Shown piece by piece: positions 1 to 8,781 of a DNA stretch of 64,000 nucleotides; within the stretch, counting starts at the first letter, position 1; every line of letters starts with the position of its first letter. This DNA is from Alphaproteobacteria bacterium. Its GTDB lineage: Bacteria; Pseudomonadota; Alphaproteobacteria; Micropepsales; Micropepsaceae. Location of the stretch: positions 33,588 through 97,587 of the forward strand of contig CANJBZ010000010.1 in assembly GCA_947473475.1 (NCBI GenBank), read 5' to 3'. Position numbers and translations under genes: made by a program. The notes under the pieces were generated by a model. The model did not search any database and was not told the DNA's origin. It saw only the letters and a list, made by a program, of their open reading frames with translations.

Positions 1-58
1 CCCCCACGGCTGCGGTCAACGCCAGCGGTTTTGCCCAAAACTTCAAATATGCGCGCAT
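1..58 (-). CDS. N-terminus of a secreted protein (cut by window edge)
   Basis: A minus-strand ATG at 58 follows a good ribosome binding site (GGGAGGG, about 7 nt upstream) and opens a frame that runs off the left edge. The 19 visible residues start MRAYLKFWAKPLALTAAV, which is a basic residue followed by a hydrophobic run and looks like the start of a signal peptide. It is divergent from the amidohydrolase gene at 285. Nothing more can be said about function. Confidence 0.5.
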   Translation of the reverse strand, partial: MRAYLKFWAKPLALTAAVG

Positions 59-284
59 GTAAAATCCCTCCCCTCGCCCAGCTGAGGGCGTTTGACACAG
101 TTTGCAATTCGGCGCTCCGAACGGCAATACGCCCCGTTCACGTATTTGGGGCCATCCGCTCGGAAGGTACAGAACCGGTTGGTTTTGGCACGCGAGTGTA
201 AGCCAGCTCTGCGCTTGACTTCAAAACACCCCGGCCTGAACTTGGACCAAACGGGAGGAGCGGCGCGAAGGCGCCGGAGGGATC

Positions 285-1361
285 ATGACCAATCGCCGGA
301 ACTTTTTGATGGGGGCCGCAGCCGCGGCGGGTGCAGGTGTTTTCGCTAGGGATTTCGGTATTCCGCGGGCGCTGGCGCAAGGCGCGCAAGGTGGAGGCCG
401 CAAGCAGATCACAGTGGCCGGCAAGCGCGTAAAGGTCATCGACATTCACGGTCATTTGGTGATTCCGCAGTCCGAGGCGCTGCTCGCTGGTTCGAACGTG
501 AAAGGCGATTATCCGCGCAATCAGATCATGGGGCCCGATCGCCTCGCCCGCATGGATGCGCGCGGCATCGACATGCAGGTCATCAGCATCAACCAATATT
601 GGTGGTACGCGGCGGACCGGGATTTGGCGGCGAAGATTGTGCGGACGCATGACGAAGGCGTGTCCGCCTGGGTCAAGGCCAATTCCGAGCGCTTTGTCGG
701 CCTGACCTCGCCCGCGCTGCAGCACCCCGATCTGGCCGCCGAACAGTTGGATTATGCGGTGAAGACGCTGGGCCTGAAGGGCGCCTCCATCGGCGGCAAT
801 GTGATGGGCGAATTCCCGTCGAGCCCGAAATTCGACCCGTTCTGGAAGAAGGCCGAAGAGCTGCAAGTGCCGATCTTCATGCACCCGTCCAATGCGGATT
901 TCCTGGTGCAGGACAAGATTTTCGAAGGGCGCGGCGATCTCGGCAACATCGTCGGCAATCCGTTCGAGACGGCGCTGTTCCTGACCAAGCTGATTTTCGA
1001 CGGCGTGTTCGATCGCTTCCCGCGGCTGAAGGTCGTCGGTGCGCACGGCGCGGGCTATTTGCCGTCCTATTTCGGACGCACGGATGTCACCTGCGATGTT
1101 CGGCCGAACGCCAAATGCGCCAACACGAAAAAGCCCATGAACTATCTGCGGACCAACATCGTCGCCGATTCCATGGTGTTCTCGGACGAAGGCTTGCGGC
1201 ATCTGGTGGCCGAATGCGGCGCCAGCAACGTCGTTTACGGTTCGGACATGCCCTTCAACTGGCCGGATACGATTCCGATCGTCGTCGATGCCAAATGGAT
1301 GAGCAACGAAGACAAGGAAGCCATCCTCGGCGGCAATTTGGTCCGCATATTGAAGATTTAG
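285..1361 (+). CDS. Tat-exported amidohydrolase family protein (ACMSD-like TIM barrel)
   Basis: The 358-residue protein begins with a twin-arginine signal (NRRNFLMGAAAAAG, ending near ALAQ at residue 32), so it is probably exported folded. The mature part looks like the amidohydrolase_2 / aminocarboxymuconate-semialdehyde decarboxylase group: a metal-binding HxH at residues 55-57 (DIHGH), a later His in IFMHPSN, another in VVGAHGAGYLPSYFGR and a metal Asp in VYGSDMPF near the C-terminus. Family members decarboxylate or hydrolyse aromatic or cyclic acids using a divalent metal. The substrate here is unknown. The start has a strong site (GGAGGG 4 nt upstream). It appears monocistronic, facing the minus-strand EAL gene. 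Confidence 0.85.
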   Translation: MTNRRNFLMGAAAAAGAGVFARDFGIPRALAQGAQGGGRKQITVAGKRVKVIDIHGHLVIPQSEALLAGSNVKGDYPRNQIMGPDRLARMDARGIDMQVISINQYWWYAADRDLAAKIVRTHDEGVSAWVKANSERFVGLTSPALQHPDLAAEQLDYAVKTLGLKGASIGGNVMGEFPSSPKFDPFWKKAEELQVPIFMHPSNADFLVQDKIFEGRGDLGNIVGNPFETALFLTKLIFDGVFDRFPRLKVVGAHGAGYLPSYFGRTDVTCDVRPNAKCANTKKPMNYLRTNIVADSMVFSDEGLRHLVAECGASNVVYGSDMPFNWPDTIPIVVDAKWMSNEDKEAILGGNLVRILKI

Positions 1362-1400
1362 GCCATCATACCCTCCCTCAAGGGGTGGGTGGGGTTTTGT

Positions 1401-2648
1401 TTAACTCGCCAACCTGCGTGACGCTGCCGGCAACACCGCGACGTTCGACGGTGGCGTGGCGCGCGCATCGGCCATTTCGTTGACTTCGCGAACTGGTTTG
1501 GGGGCACCGAACAAATAGCCCTGTCCGAAATCGATATTGAATTCCAGAAGCTGCACGACGGTCTTTTCGCTTTCCACACGCTCCACGATCAAATTGAGAC
1601 CGCTGCGGAACAGCAGGTCCTTAATGTCCTCCGCGGCAACCACAGCGTTGGCCTGCTTCATGCCGGACAGCAACGTCTCCGCGCGCACCTTGAAGAACTG
1701 GAATCCGAGCCGGCGCAGACGCACGAAATCGACATCGAGCTTGGTTACCTGGTCAACCGACAGCCGGAAGCCGAGATTGGCCAGATAGCGGAGGTTGGAT
1801 TCTTCGGTCTCACCCGCGCTCAGCACCGATTCTTGCGCAAATTCGAAAATGATGTGCCCCGCCAGATCGCGGTGATGATGCATGAAGTCCAGGAACTGCG
1901 GGAAGAATTCCGGATCGGAGAGCGTCGGCGCGGAAATGTTGCAGAAGACGGCAAGTTCCTTCTGCTTCTGCGTCAGGCGGCGAACGATCTGCACGCAGCG
2001 GAGCAGCAGCAGATTATCGACCACCGACATGAGCCCCGCGGGCGCGGCAACCTTGATGAACTGCTCGGGCATGATGACGGTGCCGTCGTCCGAGCGCAGG
2101 CGAGAGAGAGCCTCATAAAACCGCACCTTACGCTGCGGCAATCCCACGATCGGCTGCAAATAAAGATCGACGCGGTTTTCTTCCAGCGAGCGGCGGATGA
2201 TGTCCAGCATTGGCGGATCGGCATTCGGCGGTGTGTGCCCAACCGGTTTGCGCAAAATGGGCATAGACTGCTGTTTTGCTCGCGCCGCGGTGGTGGTAGC
2301 AAACTCGCGGATCAGGGTCTCGATGCCACGCAGATCGCCGGTGATTTTCTTCTCGCGCATATCGCTTTTCTTGGCGATGGCGAGTGTGGCTTCGGCCATG
2401 TGGCGCTTGGTTTCGTTCAGCGCCGCTGTCACGGCATCGTTGGCAGCGCGCAAATCCTCAAGGCCATATTCAAATTCCCGCAGCTTGCGGGACCGGGCAC
2501 GCGAGCGGCGAACCGCCACGGCCAGCAGAAGGAAAGCCGCAACGCCTAGCGCGAGCATGCCCAAATCGGGCGCAAAAAGCTGATGCACCAGCCAGCCGAA
2601 GACGGTGTTCACCCACACCGATATTTGGTCCGCGGAAATACCCGTCAC
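1401..2648 (-). CDS. membrane-anchored degenerate EAL-domain protein (TipF-like architecture)
   Basis: This 415-residue protein (GTG start) has one membrane segment at about residues 24-46, a charged, probably coiled-coil region to about 100, and an EAL domain from about 150 to 390. The signature YEALSRL, the Asn of NIS and the late Glu of IVERVES are present. The family's metal-binding DDFGTG motif reads DQVTKL, so the second Asp is lost. Phosphodiesterase activity against cyclic di-GMP is therefore doubtful and a binding or scaffolding role is more likely. A membrane anchor, coiled coil and degenerate EAL recall the Caulobacter flagellar factor TipF, but I cannot confirm orthology and no flagellar genes are nearby. 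Confidence 0.8.
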   Translation of the reverse strand: MTGISADQISVWVNTVFGWLVHQLFAPDLGMLALGVAAFLLLAVAVRRSRARSRKLREFEYGLEDLRAANDAVTAALNETKRHMAEATLAIAKKSDMREKKITGDLRGIETLIREFATTTAARAKQQSMPILRKPVGHTPPNADPPMLDIIRRSLEENRVDLYLQPIVGLPQRKVRFYEALSRLRSDDGTVIMPEQFIKVAAPAGLMSVVDNLLLLRCVQIVRRLTQKQKELAVFCNISAPTLSDPEFFPQFLDFMHHHRDLAGHIIFEFAQESVLSAGETEESNLRYLANLGFRLSVDQVTKLDVDFVRLRRLGFQFFKVRAETLLSGMKQANAVVAAEDIKDLLFRSGLNLIVERVESEKTVVQLLEFNIDFGQGYLFGAPKPVREVNEMADARATPPSNVAVLPAASRRLAS

Positions 2649-2770
2649 GAAACGCGCGCCTGGAAAAGTGTCTCAGGGCCGATCCTAGGCGTGAGCGGAT
2701 TTCACAAAGGTTAACCCGAACGGAAGATTAATGGATTGCGCCGTAACGCGAGGTCCCGGTTAACGAATTG

Positions 2771-3196
2771 TTAGTCGTCGCGCACGCGCGTCCGGTTTTG
2801 TTTCAGTTTGCCGCGGGCGACCTTCGACTCCAGGCGCCGCCGCTTGCTGGCCTTTGTCGGCTTGGTCGGCCTGCGCGGCTTAGGCGGTGTTGCCGCCCGG
2901 GTAATCAGTTCGCTAAGCTTGGCGCGGGCATCGGCGCGATTGCGTTCCTGGGTGCGATGCGCCCGCGAGACGATGATGAGAACACCGTCTTTGGTCAGAC
3001 GCTGACCGGACAGCACAATCAGGCGGGCGCGAACATCGTCCCGCAGCGAGGGCGAATGCGCGACATCGAAGCGAAGCTGCACCGCGCTGGAGACTTTGTT
3101 GACGTTCTGGCCGCCCGGTCCCGAAGCCAGCACGAAGCTTTCCGAGAGTTCGTCCTCGTCGATGGAGATGCTGTCGGTGATGGGGATGCGGGGCAT
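2771..3196 (-). CDS. arfB: alternative ribosome-rescue factor / peptidyl-tRNA hydrolase ArfB
   Basis: The 141-residue protein has the release-factor catalytic loop with GGQ at residues 28-30 (SGPGGQNVNKVSSAVQL) and a very basic C-terminal tail (RRPTKPTKASKRRRLESK onward) that in ArfB/YaeJ enters the empty mRNA channel of stalled ribosomes. It lacks the codon-recognition domains of RF1/RF2, and the length matches ArfB (about 140). The reaction is hydrolysis of peptidyl-tRNA on non-stop ribosomes. It stands alone, 75 nt beyond the start of the converging alanine dehydrogenase end. Confidence 0.93.
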   Translation of the reverse strand: MPRIPITDSISIDEDELSESFVLASGPGGQNVNKVSSAVQLRFDVAHSPSLRDDVRARLIVLSGQRLTKDGVLIIVSRAHRTQERNRADARAKLSELITRAATPPKPRRPTKPTKASKRRRLESKVARGKLKQNRTRVRDD

Positions 3197-3228
3197 GGCG
3201 TTTCATAGCGCAAATGCGGTGAGCGCGC

Positions 3229-3258
3229 GCCCCCTCCGTCGCTTCGCGACACCTCCCC
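3229..3258. repeat. half-copy of GC-rich palindromic repeat
   Basis: A CCCCCTCCGTCGC...GCGACACCTCCCC segment in the short gap between ald and arfB. It has the same layout (C-rich run, GCGAC-type hairpin, CACCTCCCC) as the right half of the element at 61875-62019, so it is probably a partial member of the same repeat family. Confidence 0.5.
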
Positions 3259-3279
3259 AGTAAACACGAGGGATGAAAG

Positions 3280-4404
3280 CTAATACGAAAGCCCCAGGAC
3301 TTCCTCGGCGCGCCTGAAGGGCAGCTTTTGGGCGTCGGCGACGGCCTTATAGGTCAGCGTGCCCTTGTAGACGTTAAGGCCGGCGCGCAGATGCGGGTTT
3401 TGCGCCATCGCCCCTTCCGGGCCGTTTTCGGCCAGCGCAACGACGAAGGGCAGCGTCGCGTTGTTGAGGGCAAACGTCGACGTGCGCGCCACCGCGCCCG
3501 GCATGTTGGCGACGCAATAATGGACGACATCGTGGAGTTTGTAGGTCGGATTGGCGTGCGTCGTCGGATGCGAGGTTTCCGAACAGCCGCCCTGATCGAT
3601 GGCGACATCGACCAACACCGAGCCCTTCTTCATCTGCCGCACCATGTTTTCGGTGATGAGCCTTGGGGCTGCGGCGCCGGGCACAAGAACCGCTCCAACC
3701 ACGAGGTCGGCGGCCAGCACATGCTCTTCAATCGTGTCGATGGTCGAGTAGATCGTGTTCAGCATGGCGCCGAATTGCAGATCGAGTTCGTAAAGGCGCG
3801 GCAGCGACACGTCGAGCACCGTGACATACGCCTCCAGCCCCATCGCCATGCGCGCGGCGTTGGTGCCAACGACACCACCACCCAGCACAACCACGCGCGC
3901 GGCGGGAACGCCGGGCACGCCGCCCAGCAATTGGCCCCGCCCGCCTGCTTCCATTTCCAAACAATGCGCGCCGGCTTGGATGGACATGCGGCCCGCAACT
4001 TCGCTCATCGGCGCCAAAAGCGGCAGACCGCCACGCGCGTCCGTCACCGTTTCGTAGGCGATGCCGATAACGCCGGCATTCAGCAGGCCCTTGGTCTGTT
4101 CGGGATCGGGCGCCAGATGCAGATAGGTGAATAGCGTTTGCCCGGGCTTCAGCCGCTTGATCTCCTGCGGCTGCGGCTCCTTCACCTTCACGATCATATC
4201 GGCTTCGGCAAAAATCTCCTCCGCTGTGGGCAGGATCGTGGCGCCCGCACGCGCATAGATTTCATCGGACAGGTCGATGGCGTCGCCCGCTTTGGTTTCG
4301 ATGAAGACACGGTGTCCACGCGTGGTGAGTTCGCGCACTACGGCTGGAATCATGCCTACGCGAAACTCGTTGTTCTTGATCTCCTTGGGGACGCCGATCT
4401 TCAC
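3280..4404 (-). CDS. ald: alanine dehydrogenase
   Basis: The 374-residue protein matches alanine dehydrogenase throughout: N-terminal MKIGVPKEIKNNEFRVG, catalytic-region Lys in VKVKEPQ, the His of FTYLHLAP, the nucleotide-binding VVLGGGVVGTNAARMA, and the conserved VDVAIDQGGCSETS. It catalyses reversible NAD-dependent oxidative deamination of L-alanine to pyruvate and ammonia in the cytoplasm. It starts 3 nt after the stop of the upstream aminotransferase, so the two are surely co-transcribed. Together they could regenerate pyruvate, the amino acceptor, from the alanine made by transamination. Confidence 0.97.
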   Translation of the reverse strand: MKIGVPKEIKNNEFRVGMIPAVVRELTTRGHRVFIETKAGDAIDLSDEIYARAGATILPTAEEIFAEADMIVKVKEPQPQEIKRLKPGQTLFTYLHLAPDPEQTKGLLNAGVIGIAYETVTDARGGLPLLAPMSEVAGRMSIQAGAHCLEMEAGGRGQLLGGVPGVPAARVVVLGGGVVGTNAARMAMGLEAYVTVLDVSLPRLYELDLQFGAMLNTIYSTIDTIEEHVLAADLVVGAVLVPGAAAPRLITENMVRQMKKGSVLVDVAIDQGGCSETSHPTTHANPTYKLHDVVHYCVANMPGAVARTSTFALNNATLPFVVALAENGPEGAMAQNPHLRAGLNVYKGTLTYKAVADAQKLPFRRAEEVLGLSY

Positions 4405-4407
4405 GGA

Positions 4408-5790
4408 TTAATCCAGCCGGTTCAGCACGGCGCGAACGCCCTCCACGATGCGGCCGATGTCGCCTTCGCTCGCGATCAAAGCCGGGATCAGGACGATGGT
4501 ATCGCCGGAGATGCGCACGACAAGATTTTCATCGAAGAACGCCGTTTCCAGTGCCTGATAGCCACGCTTACCGATGGCGCCCTCAATCGGCTCCATTTCA
4601 ATCGCAGCCGCCAGGCCGACGCTGCGGATGTCCACCACATGCGGCGCGCCTTTCAGCGTGAACACCGCATCGCGGAATTTCGGCTCCAGCTTCAACCCGC
4701 GCTCGAACAATCCTTCGTCGCGATAGAAATCGAGGGTCGCGATGCCCGCCGCCGCCGCGAGCGGATGGCCGGTGTAGGTGTAGCCGTGGAAAATATCGAT
4801 GGCGTAATCAGCATCCGGCGTGAAGGCTTCGTAGATTTCCTTTTTCACCAGCACGCCGCCCATCGGCACCGCGCCATTGGTGACGCCTTTGGCGAAGGTA
4901 ATCATGTCCGGCGTCACGCCATAGCGTTCCGCGGCAAAGGCGTAGCCGAGGCGTCCAAAGCCTGTGATCACTTCGTCAAAAATCAGAAGAATACCGTGAC
5001 GGTCGCAAATTTCTCGCAGACGCCGCAGGTACCCCTTAGGCGACATAAACACCCCGCCCGAACCGGTCATGGGCTCAACGATGACGGCGGCAATCGTGTC
5101 GCCTCCAACCTCGGCGCAGATTTTTTCCAGCGCGTCGGCGTAATCGGTTCCGCCATCAAGCTCGCCATTGGTGTAGCGGTCGCGGGTGAAATCATAGGGC
5201 AGCGGCAGGCGATGTTCCGTACCCGGAAGAAGGGGACCGAAACCTTTGGCGTTGTTGGGCAGGCCGCCCAGCGACAGACCGCCGAAATTGACGCCATGAT
5301 AGGACCGCACCCGGGAGACAAAACGGAACCGCTCGGGCTTGCCCTTAGCCGCGAAGTAGCCGCGGGCTATTTTCATTGCGGTATCGGCGGCTTCAGACCC
5401 CGAATTGCAGAAGAAGACGTTCTCCAAACCCGGAGGCGCCAGCGCCGCCAGCCGCGCCGCCAGCGTGATCACCTTGGGATGGGCGAAATGGAACGACGGC
5501 GCGTAATCGAGCTCGGCCGCCTGGGCCTGAATGGCTGAAACGATGGACTTTTGCGCGTGCCCGGCATTGACGCACCACAGCCCCGAAATCCCGTCAAGAA
5601 TCTTGCGCCCGCTCTTGTCCCAGTAATGCATGCCCTCACCGCGCACCAGCAGCCGCGGACGGGCCTTAAACGCGCGATTCGGCGTGAACGGCAGCCAATA
5701 GGATTGCAGATCGTTCGGATTGGAGGCGGGGTCATCAAGCACGGGCGTCTCCGGTGCAATAGCGTTATCAGGGGGTGTCGGTAACGCCAT
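4408..5790 (-). CDS. class III PLP aminotransferase, omega-amino acid:pyruvate type
   Basis: A 460-residue fold-type I aminotransferase. Visible marks are the PLP-phosphate region NSGSEAADTAMKIAR, the Asp of LLIFDEVITGFGRLG and the Schiff-base Lys in ITFAKGVTNGAVPMGG. The N-terminal WLPFTPNRAFK and the sequence GISGLWCVNAGH are typical of beta-alanine/omega-amino acid:pyruvate transaminases. I start it at ATG 5790 (MALPTPPDN); the open frame continues to 5862, but those residues are arginine-rich and unlike the family. It is the first gene of an operon with ald, which suggests it uses pyruvate and makes L-alanine. The exact amino donor is unknown. Confidence 0.9.
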   Translation of the reverse strand: MALPTPPDNAIAPETPVLDDPASNPNDLQSYWLPFTPNRAFKARPRLLVRGEGMHYWDKSGRKILDGISGLWCVNAGHAQKSIVSAIQAQAAELDYAPSFHFAHPKVITLAARLAALAPPGLENVFFCNSGSEAADTAMKIARGYFAAKGKPERFRFVSRVRSYHGVNFGGLSLGGLPNNAKGFGPLLPGTEHRLPLPYDFTRDRYTNGELDGGTDYADALEKICAEVGGDTIAAVIVEPMTGSGGVFMSPKGYLRRLREICDRHGILLIFDEVITGFGRLGYAFAAERYGVTPDMITFAKGVTNGAVPMGGVLVKKEIYEAFTPDADYAIDIFHGYTYTGHPLAAAAGIATLDFYRDEGLFERGLKLEPKFRDAVFTLKGAPHVVDIRSVGLAAAIEMEPIEGAIGKRGYQALETAFFDENLVVRISGDTIVLIPALIASEGDIGRIVEGVRAVLNRLD

Positions 5791-5925
5791 TACGTCCCTC
5801 AACGAGCGAACGCAAGGAAACCAGCGCGGGCGCAGAGGACTCCTTTTGCGGGTGGCGTACACCGTGCATGAAGAAACGGCGCGGAAACCCGTGATCCCGC
5901 GCCGTCTTAGTTTGTTTCAGCCGCG

Positions 5926-6249
5926 TTAGCGGTGCCCGCGACGTCCCCGGTCCCAATCGCGCCGGTGATCCCCATCGCGCCCGCGATCCCAATAGCGTCC
6001 GCGGTAAGCGTAGCGGGGTTCGTAATAATACGGCCGGGCGTAGTAACCGTAAGCCGGCGCGGGCCGGTAACAGTAGTACGGCCGGTAGACATAGGGGCCG
6101 TAGCACGGGTCGCTGTAATAGGACCCACCGTAATATGGCCCTGGACCGAACGAGAAACCGAAAGATGGCTGGGCATTTGCCGGCGTCGCCGCCATTCCAA
6201 GTGAAGCCAAAGCCAGTACGCAAAGAGCCGCTTTTGCGATCGTTTTCAT
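5926..6249 (-). CDS. small secreted Tyr/Arg-rich protein
   Basis: A 107-residue protein starting MKTIAKAALCVLALASLG with a clear signal peptide ending near ANAQ (residue 26). The mature part is rich in Tyr, Gly and Pro (GPGPYYGGSYYSDP), and a strongly basic Arg/Asp/Gly tail follows (RGRYWDRGRDGDHRRDWDRG). The ATG at 6249 has an ideal ribosome site (AGGAGGC), which rules out the longer frame to 6315. It faces the same way as the related low-complexity protein at 6363-7478. Function is unknown; an envelope or matrix protein is possible. Confidence 0.75.
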   Translation of the reverse strand: MKTIAKAALCVLALASLGMAATPANAQPSFGFSFGPGPYYGGSYYSDPCYGPYVYRPYYCYRPAPAYGYYARPYYYEPRYAYRGRYWDRGRDGDHRRDWDRGRRGHR

Positions 6250-6362
6250 AGCTGCCTCCTTGCTCCGGCCCCTCCTGGCCGTTTTGTCCCGCCGCTCATT
6301 GCGGCGCCTTAACAAAACGTTCCAGAAGGGAGCACGTTCCGTAATGATAACAATGGGTTACT

Positions 6363-7478
6363 TCAGTTTCCACGGTGACGTCCGTTGTCGCCGCCGCCCC
6401 GCTCTCCGCCACCGCGATTGCCACCGCCTTGGTCTCCGCCCCGGGGGGCACCCTGCGGTCCTACGCCCTGCGGCGCGCCGCCTTGCGGGCCACCGGCTTG
6501 GAACGCCTGTCCGCCGCGTCCACGGAAACCTTCGCCGGCAGGCGCGGCGCTACGCTCGAAGCCTCCGCGATTGCCTCCACGGTTGAACGAGCGGCCGCCG
6601 TCCGGCGCATTGCTCCTTGCGGGCGGCGCCACGTTGGGCTGAGCCACATCCGGCCCGGCGCGGCGATTGTTGACGTCGCCGCCCACACGCCCACGGGTTT
6701 CATCGCCGCGCTGGATACCACCACGGTCGCCGCCATTGTTCTGCGGCGGTGTGAAGTTCTGGCCGTTGTTGCGGTTGCCGAAATCGCGCCCGCGGTCGCC
6801 GCCGCCGCGATTGCCGTCATTGCCGTTGTAATTGCGGCCGGCAAAGGCATTGCCGCCGTTGAAGCTGCGACCCTGGAAGCGGTCACCAGCGCGGCCGTCG
6901 AAGCCACCACGGTTGCCGTCGCGCCCGTACCCATATCCGCGTCCGTCACGGCGATCATTGCCGCCGGCAAAGCCGCGTCCATCCCATTGGCGGCCATTCC
7001 AGACGCCACGGGAATTGGGCCGGTGATGGAGTTCGCCGCGCCAATAGCGATTGCGGCCCCAATCGATGTAGCCCGGCCGCGAGCCGCGCCATTCATCGCG
7101 GCGCCAGCCGCCGTTCAGCCAGAACCAATTCGCGCCGCCATAGGCGCGGTAATAGATCGGACCGCCGTACCAGAGGCCGCCGTAGTAAACCGGCTCGCTC
7201 CAGGTCTGGTAGTTGCAGTAATCCTGCGGATAACCCCACGGCGCATCGTAGTAGTCGTAGGACGTGCAGGCATAGGGATCGACGTACGTAGAACCGTACG
7301 CGTCGTAGTAAGGATCGTACGAACCGGCATAGGGGGCCGAGTCGTAATAACCGCCATAGGCGCCGCCGCTGCTGTCGTACCCGAAATAGACGCTCTGCGC
7401 GTTTACCGGCGCGCTGAACGCCATGACCGACCCGGCGACGGCAACGGCTCTGAATGCCGTTTTGGTTAGAGACTTCAT
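6363..7478 (-). CDS. secreted Tyr/Gly-rich protein with long RGG-type tail
   Basis: The 371-residue protein starts MKSLTKTAFRAVAVAGS, with a signal peptide cleaved near VNAQ. Residues 30-90 are Tyr/Gly/Asp repeats, a short Trp-rich segment follows (NWFWLNGGWRRDEW), and from about 150 to the end it is a disordered Gly/Arg/Asn region with many RGG-like units. I place the start at 7478; the open frame continues to 8054 but there it only mirrors the opposite-strand methyltransferase gene. With its smaller neighbour at 5926-6249 it forms a pair with the same layout. Function is not recognisable; surface or nucleic-acid-binding matrix roles are guesses. Confidence 0.75.
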   Translation of the reverse strand: MKSLTKTAFRAVAVAGSVMAFSAPVNAQSVYFGYDSSGGAYGGYYDSAPYAGSYDPYYDAYGSTYVDPYACTSYDYYDAPWGYPQDYCNYQTWSEPVYYGGLWYGGPIYYRAYGGANWFWLNGGWRRDEWRGSRPGYIDWGRNRYWRGELHHRPNSRGVWNGRQWDGRGFAGGNDRRDGRGYGYGRDGNRGGFDGRAGDRFQGRSFNGGNAFAGRNYNGNDGNRGGGDRGRDFGNRNNGQNFTPPQNNGGDRGGIQRGDETRGRVGGDVNNRRAGPDVAQPNVAPPARSNAPDGGRSFNRGGNRGGFERSAAPAGEGFRGRGGQAFQAGGPQGGAPQGVGPQGAPRGGDQGGGNRGGGERGGGDNGRHRGN

Positions 7479-7619
7479 GACGTCCTTCTTTCTTACCCAC
7501 CCAGTAGGCCGGGGAGAATGACCGCGGCGCCCTGAACCCAGGATGAACGCGAAGTTAGGGAGTGTGTCAGCCGAGCCAGGCAGTTTAAGCTGCGCGTCAA
7601 GCAGATATGGGTGGGAGAC

Positions 7620-8729
7620 ATGGCACAGAGAACAGAGCCGCCTTTTCGTGCCGATCACGTCGGCAGCCTCCTGCGGACAATTGCTGTCAAAGAGGCGCGT
7701 GCCAAGCGCGAAGCAGGCACGATCGGAAAAGCCGAGCTTCAGCAGATCGAGGACCGGGAAATCGCCAACATCATCGCAAAGCAGGAGGCGGTGGGATTGA
7801 AAGGCGTAACGGATGGAGAATTCCGCCGGTCCTGGTGGCACTTCGATTTCTTCGGGATGCTGGAGGGCGTCGAAATTCGCGACGCCGGCCACGGCATTCA
7901 GTTCCAAGGTGTGCAAACCAAGGCACAAGCCCCGCACGTCACCGGTCGTCTGGGGTTTCCCGCTGCCCATCCGATGCTCGATCACTTCCGGTTTCTGAAA
8001 GCGCACGCGCGCGCGACGGCGAAGATGACAATCCCCAGCCCCAACGTGCTGCATTTTCGCGTCGGCTCCGTGAACGAAAGAATCTATCCAACGCGCGAGA
8101 CGCTGTTCGACGGGCTAACGCAAACATACCGGCAGGCGGTAAAGGCTTTTTACGATTCCGGCTGCCGCTACCTGCAATTCGACGATACGGCATGGGCCTA
8201 TCTGTGTTCGAAGGACGAGGTGGAAAAAGCGAAGGCACGCGGGACCGACGTGGAAGGCTTGCGTCTCGCCTATGCGGACATGATCAATGCCGTACTGGAG
8301 ACAAAACCGGCCGGCATGAAAATCACCACACATATCTGCCGTGGCAATTTCCGTTCGACCTGGATCACATCGGGTGGTTACGAGCCGGTAGCCGACGTGC
8401 TGTTCAACCGCTGCAACTACGACGGCTATTTCCTGGAATACGACACCGATCGCGCGGGCGGCTTCGAGCCATTGCGTTTCGTCCCCAAGGGAAACAAACA
8501 GATCGTCCTGGGATTGGTGACGACGAAGATAGGGACACTGGAGAAAAAGGACGACATCAAGCGCCGCATCGAAGAAGCAATGAAATTCGTGCCGCTGGAG
8601 CAGTTATGCTTGTCGCCGCAATGCGGATTCGCTTCCACCGAGGAAGGCAATGTTCTGGCGGAAGACGAGCAATGGGCGAAGCTGGCCATGATCGTGGAAT
8701 TGGCGCGTGAAGTATGGGGATCAGCTTAA
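7620..8729 (+). CDS. MetE C-terminal-like cobalamin-independent methyltransferase
   Basis: A 369-residue single-domain relative of the MetE C-terminal barrel. It opens TEPPFRADHVGSLLR and has the expected zinc ligands: His and Cys in THICRGN, Glu in YFLEYD, and Cys in SPQCGFAST. It also has the substrate-binding region VTDGEFRR. Such proteins (YxjG/YxjH type, about 370 residues) transfer a methyl group to a thiol such as homocysteine; the methyl donor here is uncertain. ATG 7620 is preferred to the in-frame GTG 7611 because family members begin close to this point. It appears to stand alone before the 8782 gene. Confidence 0.88.
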   Translation: MAQRTEPPFRADHVGSLLRTIAVKEARAKREAGTIGKAELQQIEDREIANIIAKQEAVGLKGVTDGEFRRSWWHFDFFGMLEGVEIRDAGHGIQFQGVQTKAQAPHVTGRLGFPAAHPMLDHFRFLKAHARATAKMTIPSPNVLHFRVGSVNERIYPTRETLFDGLTQTYRQAVKAFYDSGCRYLQFDDTAWAYLCSKDEVEKAKARGTDVEGLRLAYADMINAVLETKPAGMKITTHICRGNFRSTWITSGGYEPVADVLFNRCNYDGYFLEYDTDRAGGFEPLRFVPKGNKQIVLGLVTTKIGTLEKKDDIKRRIEEAMKFVPLEQLCLSPQCGFASTEEGNVLAEDEQWAKLAMIVELAREVWGSA

Positions 8730-8781
8730 TGTCGGGCGCGCTGCTGCTACACTCGACGTAACGAGGGGGAAGGTGTTTTCC

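Noticed and set aside
4138..5538. Long plus-strand open frame opposite the aminotransferase
   Set aside because: His/Arg-rich mirror of the real gene with no domain; typical antisense shadow in high-GC DNA.
7479..8054. Long N-terminal extension of the Tyr/Gly-rich protein
   Set aside because: It runs antisense through the MetE-like gene; a clear signal peptide begins at ATG 7478.
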